Assembly: GCA_003161815.1 (NCBI GenBank)
Contig: PMNN01000246.1
Span: 1-5,060, forward strand
DNA length: 5,060 bases
Direction: 5' to 3'
From: Methanobacterium sp.
GTDB lineage: Archaea; Methanobacteriota; Methanobacteria; Methanobacteriales; Methanobacteriaceae
In this document: positions 1-5,060 of the stretch, in pieces
How the letters are laid out: each line of letters opens with the position of its first letter
Numbering within the stretch: position 1 is the stretch's first letter
The notes under the pieces: generated by a model
Database searches by the model: none
What the model saw: only the letters and a program-made list of their open reading frames with translations
Told to the model about the DNA's origin: nothing
Made by a program: the position numbers and the translations under genes

Positions 1-1
1 A

Positions 2-1279
2 ATTATCCCTGGAGGAAGTCAGTTATTATCTAAGCGTAGTGATCAGTTTCTTCCTGATTACTGGCCTTCATATTATAAAAAAGCTAAAGGTGTTGAAGTG
101 TGGGATTTAGATAATAATCATTACATTGACATGTCAATTATGGGCATTGGGGCCTGCACCCTGGGATATGCCGATGATGATGTTAACCAAGCTGTTAAAT
201 ATGCTGTGGAAAATGGATCCATGTGCACTCTAAATTGCTATGAAGAAGTGGAGTTAGCAGAAACACTCTTAAAACTAGAGCCCTGGGCGGATATGGTAAG
301 ATATTCCCGTACTGGTGGGGAATCCATGGCAATTGCAATTAGGATAGCAAGAGCTGCAACAGGAAAAGATAAAATAGCATTTTGTGGATATCATGGTTGG
401 CACGACTGGTATTTATCTGCAAATTTAGCTGATGATAAAAATTTAGATGAATATCTACTTCCGGGTCTTAATCCTCGTGGAGTTCCCCGTAAATTATCCG
501 GAAGTATGTTACCCTTTAATTACAACAAACTTGAACAACTAGAAAAAATTATCAAAGATAATCTAGGAGAAATTGGTGTTATAGTCATGGAGCCCGTTAG
601 AAATTACCATCCCGATGATTCTTTCTTGAAGGGTGTGAGAAGAATTGCAGACGAATGTGGTGCTGTCCTTGTATTTGATGAAATTACTTCCGGCTGGCGC
701 ATGCGGGTTGGTGGTGCTCATAAAATATACGGGATCAACCCGGACATTATTGTTTTTGGTAAGGCTATGGGGAATGGTTATCCAACGGGAGCTATCTTAG
801 GTAGAGAAGATTATATGGATGTAGCTCAAGAAACATTTATTAGCAGCACCTTCTGGACAGAAAGGATAGGTTCTACAGCAGCCATTGCCACTATAAACAA
901 GATTAAAGAAACCAATAGTCCAAAACATTTGATTGAGATAGGTGAGTACATTAGTGAAGGATGGAAAGAATGTGCAACAAATAATGGATTAGATATTGAA
1001 ATAGTCGGGATTCCACCATTGACCACATGTCTATTCCAATACACTGATGATACCGCATTAGAATTGCAGACAATATTCACCCAGGAAATGCTGGACCGTG
1101 GATATTTAGCCTGGAATCATGTTTATACGTGTTACGAACATACAGAAGAGATTGTCGACCTGTATATGGAATGTGTAGACGACGTTTTTGGGTTAATGGC
1201 AAATGCAGTTGAACAAGGAAAGATCAAGGACATGCTTAAGGGTCCAGTTGCCACCAAAGGATTCAAAAGATTGAATTAG
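2..1279 (+). CDS. Class III PLP-dependent aminotransferase (glutamate-1-semialdehyde-aminomutase-like), 5' end missing
   Basis: This is a fold-type I, PLP-dependent enzyme that probably transfers an amino group to a keto-sugar or related intermediate; the substrate is inferred only from context. The frame is open to the window edge, so the true start lies upstream; the GTG at 98 is internal. The visible 425 residues open with IPGG, which in this family lies near the N-terminus, so few residues are missing unless a further domain is fused in front. Numbered from the window edge, I see RTGGESMAIAIRIARAATG (about 103-121, cofactor phosphate region), GYHGWHDWY (129-137), MEPVR (196-200), VFDEITSGWR with the PLP-ring Asp at 226, and FGKAMGNGYP with the Schiff-base Lys at 254 (codon 761-763). 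All catalytic landmarks are present. This subgroup, with GYHGWHDWY and STFWTERIG, is familiar from nonulosonate loci rather than haem synthesis, and the neighbouring sugar genes agree. The oxidoreductase starts 9 bases after its stop. Confidence 0.93.
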   Translation: MIPGGSQLLSKRSDQFLPDYWPSYYKKAKGVEVWDLDNNHYIDMSIMGIGACTLGYADDDVNQAVKYAVENGSMCTLNCYEEVELAETLLKLEPWADMVRYSRTGGESMAIAIRIARAATGKDKIAFCGYHGWHDWYLSANLADDKNLDEYLLPGLNPRGVPRKLSGSMLPFNYNKLEQLEKIIKDNLGEIGVIVMEPVRNYHPDDSFLKGVRRIADECGAVLVFDEITSGWRMRVGGAHKIYGINPDIIVFGKAMGNGYPTGAILGREDYMDVAQETFISSTFWTERIGSTAAIATINKIKETNSPKHLIEIGEYISEGWKECATNNGLDIEIVGIPPLTTCLFQYTDDTALELQTIFTQEMLDRGYLAWNHVYTCYEHTEEIVDLYMECVDDVFGLMANAVEQGKIKDMLKGPVATKGFKRLN

Positions 1280-1283
1280 AGGA
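1278..1283 (+). promoter_or_regulatory. Ribosome-binding site for the Gfo/Idh oxidoreductase
   Basis: AGAGGA overlaps the TAG stop of the aminotransferase and sits 5 bases before the ATG at 1289. It fixes that ATG as the start and indicates that the oxidoreductase is translated from the same messenger, probably coupled to the gene in front. Confidence 0.6.
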
Positions 1284-1288
1284 AAATC

Positions 1289-2269
1289 ATGAATACGATT
1301 ATGATTGTTGGCTGCGGTTCTATAGGTCAGAGGCATGCAAAAAATGCAAAAAAATTAGGTGTACAAAATGTAATCCTATGCGATATATGCATGGGACGCT
1401 TGAAGGAATTCGCTGCGGAACTTGGTACAAATTATTTTTATGCTTCCTATCATGAAGCCCTTAAAAGACACCCTGAAACCGAAGCTGCAATCATATCGAC
1501 ACCATCCGCAATACATGTAGAGCCAGCTACATTCTTTGCCCAAAATGGTGTTCCCATTTTCGTTGAAAAACCTCTATCTAATAATTTGGATGGAGTGGAT
1601 CCTTTAATAGAAATTACTGGAGAGAATAACGTAGTGGCTATGATGGGTCAATCGTACCGCTTCCATGAAGGTTTTATACAGTTGAAGAGTTTACTTGATG
1701 AAAACATTATTGGAAAAATATATCATGTTAACTATCAAGGAGGACATTATCTGCCAGATTGGCATCATGACCAGGACTACAGAAAAGAATATGTTGCGCA
1801 AAAAAGATTAGGTGGAGGTGTGCTCCTTACCAGTACGAGCCATAGTTTTGACACTGTTCAATGGCTATTTGGAAATATTAAAACTATTCAAGGATGGAAA
1901 ACTAAACTTTCCCATTTAGAAATCGACGTTGAAGATAGTGTTTTTTGTTTAGCAAATACAGAATATGATGTTGTAGTTATCTGCCAATCAGACTTTATTC
2001 AACGAAAAAACAGGCATGAAATGTTAATTGTGGGAAAAAATGGTCATATTAAGGCGGATTTTATTAAAAATCAAATTGAAATATTCAATATTGAAAAAGT
2101 AGAAAAAATAATAGAGTATGACTTTAATCCCAACCAAAGATACGTGGAAGAACTTATCCACTTCTTTAAATTAATCGAAAATGGCACTATAAAACATGAT
2201 CTAGATCTTAACACTGGTTATAAGGTTTTAGAGTTAATAAAAAGCCGTGAAATAATTCAATTAGAATGA
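1289..2269 (+). CDS. Gfo/Idh/MocA family NAD(P)-dependent sugar oxidoreductase
   Basis: This is a cytoplasmic dehydrogenase that oxidises or reduces a sugar, often a nucleotide-linked sugar. The 326 residues are close to the usual family length. The N-terminal Rossmann fold carries IVGCGSIGQRH (GxGxxG at 8-13), then STPSAIH (70-76) and the VEKPLS signature (92-97), whose Lys94 is the usual catalytic lysine. The C-terminal substrate domain has GGHYLPDWHHDQDYRKEY (151-168) and GGGVLLTSTSHSFDTVQWLFG-type residues at 175-195, with His185 and Asp188 in the positions used for catalysis. The YLPDWH...DYR...GGG pattern is one I associate with members in sialic-acid-like sugar loci. The start is set by an AGAGGA site. 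The stop overlaps the hydrolase start as ATGA, so the two are probably translationally coupled. The likely role, by inference, is to make the keto-sugar that the neighbouring aminotransferase uses. The exact substrate cannot be read from the sequence. Confidence 0.92.
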   Translation: MNTIMIVGCGSIGQRHAKNAKKLGVQNVILCDICMGRLKEFAAELGTNYFYASYHEALKRHPETEAAIISTPSAIHVEPATFFAQNGVPIFVEKPLSNNLDGVDPLIEITGENNVVAMMGQSYRFHEGFIQLKSLLDENIIGKIYHVNYQGGHYLPDWHHDQDYRKEYVAQKRLGGGVLLTSTSHSFDTVQWLFGNIKTIQGWKTKLSHLEIDVEDSVFCLANTEYDVVVICQSDFIQRKNRHEMLIVGKNGHIKADFIKNQIEIFNIEKVEKIIEYDFNPNQRYVEELIHFFKLIENGTIKHDLDLNTGYKVLELIKSREIIQLE

Positions 2270-3273
2270 TGATGAAAAAAATTATATTCCGATGTGATTC
2301 CAGCTCAGAAATCGGTTTAGGACACATCATTAGATGTTTAGCGGTAGCAAGAACCGTTAGTGATGGTAAGGTTATTTTCGCAACACAAAAGGATAAAACC
2401 AATTCTTTCATTGATGAATCATTTGATGTTTTTTTTAGAAAGGAAAATGAAAATGAAGAAGATTTTCTTCTTAAACTTGTAAATATCCTGCAGCCTGATG
2501 TTTTAGTTATGGATAAAAAATACGATTATAAATTGGATACACTGAAAAAAATCCATGAAGAAACTAGAATCGTGATGATTGATAATATCTGTGAAGGTTT
2601 AGGGGTATGTGATGAAATAATTTTCCCGAATGCCCATTTAGATAACAAATTATTAAAAGATTATTTATCACCAGAAGCTATAAGTAAAGTCAAAACTGGC
2701 CTGGAATATGTTATTATTAGGGATGAAATCCGTGAATTGAAGAATAAAAGAGAAAATTCTCTTCATAAACTACCTGTTGTTCTTGTTACTACTGGTGGCA
2801 GTGACCCTGAGGGAATACTTCTAAAAATACTTCCATGGTTAAATAATAGTAACATAAATGCTCAATTTCGTATACTAATAGGAAAATCCTTTAAATTCAA
2901 AGAAAAAATATATGAAATATCTAAATTACAAAAAAACATTTCAATACTAAATTTTTCTTCTAAAGAACTTTTGAATGCGGACATTGCAATTTGCACATTT
3001 GGAATTACCATTTACGAATTGATCTACCTATCAATCCCAACTATTTGTATATCGCACAATCCTGAAAACGCTCAAGCAGCCAGAAATTTAAGCAAAAAAT
3101 GGGGCGTAATTGAAGATTTAGGATATTTCAATGACGTAGATTCAAATAACTTAAATAAAGCCATAATTAAGCTATTAGACAATAAAACACATAATGATTA
3201 TATAGAGCGGTTCAAAAATTTGATTGATGATTGTGGAGCAAAAAGGGTTGGAAACGTCATTATGGGGGGATAA
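2266..3273 (+). CDS. pseG: PseG/SpsG-type UDP-sugar hydrolase (glycosyltransferase-B-like fold)
   Basis: In pseudaminic acid synthesis PseG hydrolyses UDP from the 2,4-diacetamido-trideoxy sugar before condensation by a NeuB-type synthase. These 335 residues show the family's two halves. The N-terminal half has FRCDSSSEIGLGHIIRCLAVA (8-28), in which His20 matches the catalytic His of the GxGHxxRC motif, then PDVLVMDKKYDY (77-88) and VMIDN (103-107). The C-terminal half has VTTGGSDPEG (174-183), the nucleotide-binding loop, and CTFGITIYELIYLSIPT (243-259) followed by NPENAQAARN (265-274), equivalent to the usual G-x-T-x-x-E...P...NQ region. Three consecutive ATGs (2266, 2269, 2272) could start it; the first overlaps the upstream stop as ATGA, and no separate ribosome-binding site is visible, so coupling is likely. 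The protein ends normally after IDDCGAKRVGNV, but its last codons form a G6 run and its 3' end overlaps the methyltransferase frame. The PseG/SpsG family is clear; the exact sugar is inferred. Confidence 0.85.
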   Translation: MMMKKIIFRCDSSSEIGLGHIIRCLAVARTVSDGKVIFATQKDKTNSFIDESFDVFFRKENENEEDFLLKLVNILQPDVLVMDKKYDYKLDTLKKIHEETRIVMIDNICEGLGVCDEIIFPNAHLDNKLLKDYLSPEAISKVKTGLEYVIIRDEIRELKNKRENSLHKLPVVLVTTGGSDPEGILLKILPWLNNSNINAQFRILIGKSFKFKEKIYEISKLQKNISILNFSSKELLNADIAICTFGITIYELIYLSIPTICISHNPENAQAARNLSKKWGVIEDLGYFNDVDSNNLNKAIIKLLDNKTHNDYIERFKNLIDDCGAKRVGNVIMGG

Positions 3274-4202
3274 TTATTAAAGGAAACATATTCATTTCTA
3301 AAGATGGAACAAAACATTATGGGGGCTTAATAGATAAAAAAGGTGAGTTTACCGTTATTAATTGTGAAAATTGTCGTTTTAAACATATCATCCCCATTCC
3401 AGAACAAGAAGAGTTAGAAAAACTCTATAAGGATCAATTTTATTCTTCCAAAAAACCAATGTATTTTAAAGAGATGGAAGAGGATAAAGATTGGTGGGAA
3501 TTACATTACAACCTTTATTATGATTTAATAGAGAAAAATTTAAATTCAAATGCAAAAAAATTGCTAGAGATAGGTTCTGGCCCCGGTTTTTTCCTGAAAG
3601 TGGGTAAAGAAAGGGGTTGGGATGTGATGGGGTTCGAACCTTCTGAATTAGCTTACCAATATTCAAACAAATTTGGCTTACATGTTATAAATGATTTTTT
3701 TAATGTTAAAAAGGCCCTGGAATATGGTAAGTTTGATATTGTTTATATGAACACAGTTATAGAGCATGTCGCCGATCCAAAAGGTTTGATTGAAGATGTT
3801 AAATCTATATTGAAAAAAGGGGGTTTATTTTGTATTATAGCTCCTAATGATTATAATCCTCTACAAAATACGTTAAGGAACAATTTAAATTTGGAACCTT
3901 ATTGGGTAGCACCTCCCCAACATATTAATTATTTTAATTTTCAGTCTATGAAAAAACTTTTGGAAGACTTAGATTTTACAGCTATAGATTCTCTAGCCAC
4001 GTTCCCAATGGAATTTTTTATTTTAAGTGGTAAAAATTATGTTAATAACGGAGTGTTGGGACGTAAATGTCATTATATGCGGAAAAATTTCGAAATGAAT
4101 CTCGGAAGACATGATAAAGAACTTTTATTCAAATTTTACAATTTTTTAGCTGAAAATGAGATGGGGAGAGAATTTGTAGTTATAGCTAAACTTACAAAAT
4201 AA
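3231..4202 (+). CDS. Class I SAM-dependent methyltransferase; start uncertain
   Basis: This transfers a methyl group from S-adenosylmethionine, probably to a sugar or sugar precursor. The 323 residues counted from TTG 3231 contain one N-terminal Cys pair (CENC, 45-48), then HIIPIPEQEELEKLY. The SAM motif I is LEIGSGPGF (112-120), FEPS (135-138) supplies the acidic ribose-binding Glu136, and IEHVADP (177-183) and LKKGGLFCIIAPND (194-207) complete the fold. The C-terminal part has WVAPPQHINYF (225-235), FPMEFFILSG (258-267) and GRKCHYMRKNFE (277-288), a conserved block I know from methyltransferases of nonulosonate loci. Homologous proteins, as I recall them, begin near NIFISKDGTKH (19-29). No ATG or GTG exists in this frame before about 3459, and TGA at 3228 blocks extension. 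The options are TTG 3231 inside the hydrolase gene, an ATA/ATT start at about 3270-3294, or entry by -1 frameshift from the hydrolase. The enzyme class is secure; the start and acceptor are not. Confidence 0.88.
   Translation: MWSKKGWKRHYGGIIIKGNIFISKDGTKHYGGLIDKKGEFTVINCENCRFKHIIPIPEQEELEKLYKDQFYSSKKPMYFKEMEEDKDWWELHYNLYYDLIEKNLNSNAKKLLEIGSGPGFFLKVGKERGWDVMGFEPSELAYQYSNKFGLHVINDFFNVKKALEYGKFDIVYMNTVIEHVADPKGLIEDVKSILKKGGLFCIIAPNDYNPLQNTLRNNLNLEPYWVAPPQHINYFNFQSMKKLLEDLDFTAIDSLATFPMEFFILSGKNYVNNGVLGRKCHYMRKNFEMNLGRHDKELLFKFYNFLAENEMGREFVVIAKLTK
3258..3325 (+). repeat. In-frame pair of 11-base direct repeats at the start of the methyltransferase
   Basis: CATTATGGGGG occurs at 3258-3268 and again at 3315-3325, exactly 57 bases (19 codons) apart. 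In the methyltransferase frame the copies encode RHYGGIIIKG and KHYGGLIDKKG, so the similarity extends past the exact match. The first copy covers the end of the hydrolase gene and the G6 run; the second lies in what looks like the genuine methyltransferase N-terminus. A short local duplication could explain how the two genes came to overlap, but chance is possible at this length. Confidence 0.5.
3264..3270 (+). other. Candidate -1 frameshift heptamer at the pseG-like/methyltransferase junction
   Basis: The hydrolase frame reads ATG GGG GGA TAA. Positions 3264-3270 therefore form G GGG GGA, the X XXY YYZ arrangement that allows two tRNAs to slip back one base, placed directly before the UAA stop. 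After a -1 slip the next codon is ATA at 3270, which is in the methyltransferase frame. The product would be hydrolase residues 1-335 joined to methyltransferase residue 14 onward, 645 residues in all. I see no strong stimulatory hairpin downstream and no well-placed Shine-Dalgarno-like stimulator upstream. The function is unproven; a G6 indel or sequencing error is the main alternative. Confidence 0.3.
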
Positions 4203-4301
4203 TCTGAGTGTATAATATAAACTAAATGGAAAGTATAAGCGTATGATATGGAATAATCTCTATTGTCTAGGCCAATATTAAAGGATGGGGCCCTCTGCAT
4301 T

Positions 4302-4311
4302 AAATTTATAG
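4302..4311 (+). promoter_or_regulatory. Candidate archaeal TATA box/BRE
   Basis: AAATTTATAG combines an A-rich TFB-recognition-like start with a TTTATA core, as in methanogen promoters. A start site 25-27 bases downstream would fall near 4332-4335, leaving a leader of roughly 30 bases before the GTG at 4367. In sequence this AT-rich such matches arise often by chance, and a weaker alternative TATAATATAA lies at 4211-4220. No convincing bacterial -35/-10 pair was found here. Confidence 0.35.
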
Positions 4312-4351
4312 ATTAATAATAGTTTATATTGGTTGCCATTTATAGGGGACA

Positions 4352-4360
4352 AAAGGTGGT
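4352..4360 (+). promoter_or_regulatory. Strong ribosome-binding site before a small ORF
   Basis: AAAGGTGGT closely matches the GGAGGTGAT complement of the 16S rRNA 3' end, and the GGTG core is typical of methanogens. It ends 6 bases before a GTG at 4367. It is the strongest such site in the window, yet it precedes a 32-codon frame and lies too far (about 115 bases) from the methyltransferase ATG at 4476 to serve it directly. Confidence 0.5.
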
Positions 4361-4366
4361 AAAAAA

Positions 4367-4465
4367 GTGGAAGATGAATTTATATGTTCTTCATGGGATA
4401 AATTTTCTTTTTTTAGATCTATAAAGCTTATAAAACTAATTGAAACTATAGATATTGTATATTGA
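4367..4465 (+). CDS. Small ORF of 32 residues, possible leader peptide or gene remnant
   Basis: This frame runs from a GTG to a TGA. It encodes a peptide that begins MEDEFICSSWDKFSFF and continues with a Lys/Ile-rich part to IDIVY. I recognise no domain, signal peptide or clear membrane segment. Support comes only from the AAAGGTGGT site 6 bases before the GTG and from the position, since the stop is 10 bases before the next methyltransferase start. It could be a translated leader that feeds ribosomes to that gene, the surviving 5' end of a lost gene, or chance. A T-rich run (4403-4414) lies within it. Confidence 0.3.
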   Translation: MEDEFICSSWDKFSFFRSIKLIKLIETIDIVY

Positions 4466-4475
4466 GATGATTTGA

Positions 4476-5060
4476 ATGAGACTCAAAACAATAAGTTGCC
4501 CGCTTTGTAGGAGTAGTAATTTTGTTGAAGTTTACCGACGTAAATTGGATTGGCTAAATTATGAGTATGTTAATGTAGTTTGCAAAGAATGTGGTTTTAT
4601 TTATAGAAATCCATCAATGGATTATGATGATTATTTAGAATTCTATGAAAATGGGGGCTTATTATCATCTAACCAGTTCATAAATTACGATGAGTCTTCA
4701 CGATCAAATATAGTACGAGATCTTAGAACTAAATTTATTTTTGAGAATCTTTCCATAAAATCAGGTAAAATTATGGATATTGGGGGTGGTAATGGATTTT
4801 TATTAGAAAATTTCAATCCGGATTCATGGGAAAGATACTTATTAGAACCAGGTCCTTTAACTGATGATGTTTCTTCAGATATTCATGTCTTTAAGGGTGG
4901 TATTGAAGATTTTTATTATTCATCTACTTTTGATCTTATAAGCATGATGAGTGTTCTTGAACACCTACAAAACCCTAGAAGCGCGATAAAAAAAATTCAT
5001 AAACTTTTAACTAATGATGGTTATCTCGTGATAGAAGTCCCTAATTCACTAAATCCGTCT
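4476..5060 (+). CDS. Class I SAM-dependent methyltransferase with zinc-ribbon-like N-terminus, 3' end missing
   Basis: The first 195 residues are visible and the frame is open at the window edge. Two Cys pairs, CPLC (8-11) and CKEC (36-39), form a probable zinc-binding ribbon, followed by GFIYRNPSMDYDDYLEFYENG (40-60). The SAM-binding core begins at IMDIGGGNGFLL (99-110); LLEPG (122-126) carries the acidic loop, MMSVLEHLQNPRSA (157-170) follows, and YLVIEVPNS (183-191) is a core strand. This layout (Cys ribbon, then a Methyltransf_23-like core) is common among sugar C- and O-methyltransferases in surface-polysaccharide loci. The ATG at 4476 is chosen because it leaves the usual short lead before the first Cys pair; only a weak GAGATGAT site (4464-4471) precedes it, so coupling to the small ORF is possible. 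It resembles the upstream methyltransferase in general plan, but that one keeps a single Cys pair, so they are related in type rather than duplicates. The acceptor is unknown. Confidence 0.88.
   Translation, partial: MRLKTISCPLCRSSNFVEVYRRKLDWLNYEYVNVVCKECGFIYRNPSMDYDDYLEFYENGGLLSSNQFINYDESSRSNIVRDLRTKFIFENLSIKSGKIMDIGGGNGFLLENFNPDSWERYLLEPGPLTDDVSSDIHVFKGGIEDFYYSSTFDLISMMSVLEHLQNPRSAIKKIHKLLTNDGYLVIEVPNSLNPS

Larger units (their letters stand above)
4203..4366. other. Intergenic region between the two methyltransferase genes
   Basis: This AT-rich gap is broken by stops in the three forward frames, and I recognise no gene, tRNA or mobile-element end in it. There is no strong hairpin followed by a T-run after the stop at 4202, so no terminator can be assigned for the upstream genes. 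It contains a GC-rich patch with GGGCCC at 4288-4293, a candidate TATA box at 4302-4311 and, at its 3' edge, a strong ribosome-binding site. It is probably the 5' control region of the next transcription unit. Confidence 0.6.

Noticed and set aside
98..100. GTG as the start of the aminotransferase
   Set aside because: The frame is open upstream to the window edge and the upstream codons encode family-typical sequence (IPGG, then FLPDYWPSYYKKAKG), so this GTG is an internal Val codon.
826..1080. 84-codon open frame on the - strand
   Set aside because: It is antisense to the well-conserved aminotransferase, has no recognisable domain, and is best explained as a shadow of that gene.
2208..2411. 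67-codon open frame on the - strand
   Set aside because: It is antisense to the junction of the oxidoreductase and hydrolase genes, with no motif or ribosome-binding site to support it.
2429..2436. Run of eight T as a possible archaeal terminator
   Set aside because: It lies inside the intact hydrolase gene, which continues in frame for over 800 bases with conserved motifs, so termination here would be self-defeating. It also warns against over-reading the T-run at 4408-4414.
3466..3666. 66-codon open frame on the - strand
   Set aside because: It is antisense to the SAM-binding region of the methyltransferase, with no independent support.
4261..4277. Short inverted repeat TATTG/CAATA around a 7-base loop
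   Set aside because: A 5-base-pair AT-rich stem without a T-run is too weak to call a terminator or regulatory hairpin.
4288..4293. GGGCCC palindrome in the AT-rich intergenic region
   Set aside because: A single 6-base palindrome with no flanking symmetry is not enough to propose an operator.
4138..4299. Short - strand frame of about 54 codons crossing the 3' end of the first methyltransferase
   Set aside because: About half is antisense to coding sequence, and it has no ribosome-binding site or recognisable motif.
4203..4366. Decayed gene in the intergenic region
   Set aside because: Translating the forward frames gives only short pieces between stops, none of which I can match to a family.

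Overview
The window is an AT-rich stretch with every gene on the + strand. It looks like the inside of a surface-glycan locus, most likely one making a nonulosonic (sialic-acid-like: pseudaminate/legionaminate-type) sugar. Codon use (many ATA, AGA, TTA), an AAAGGTGGT ribosome-binding site and an AAATTTATA box suggest a methanogenic archaeon (Methanobacteriales-like). A low-GC Gram-positive bacterium cannot be excluded: these glycan genes move between the two domains, and nothing here is a firm taxonomic marker.

Positions 1-4202 hold four tightly packed genes: (1) the C-terminal, near-complete part of a class III PLP aminotransferase of the glutamate-1-semialdehyde-aminomutase-like type; (2) a Gfo/Idh/MocA NAD(P)-dependent sugar oxidoreductase, 9 bases downstream; (3) a PseG/SpsG-type UDP-sugar hydrolase, joined to gene 2 by an ATGA overlap; (4) a class I SAM-dependent methyltransferase that overlaps the end of gene 3. 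Together they suggest oxidation, transamination, release of the hexose from UDP and methylation of an amino sugar or its derivative. The NeuB-type synthase and CMP-sugar synthetase expected for such a pathway are not in the window and would have to lie outside it.

Positions 4203-4475 are a 273-base gap that probably separates two transcription units. It has a candidate archaeal TATA box and a 32-codon small ORF behind a strong ribosome-binding site. Position 4476 to the end is the 5' part of a second methyltransferase, with a four-cysteine zinc-ribbon-like N-terminus; it runs off the window.

The most unusual feature is the junction of genes 3 and 4. The methyltransferase frame has no ATG or GTG anywhere near its expected start, and its only conventional start is a TTG 43 bases inside the hydrolase gene. 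The last bases of the hydrolase gene read G GGG GGA followed at once by TAA. This is an in-frame X XXY YYZ heptamer, and a -1 slip on it would carry the ribosome past the stop into the methyltransferase frame and give a 645-residue fusion. A one-base sequencing error or natural indel in the G6 run would join the two frames in the same way.
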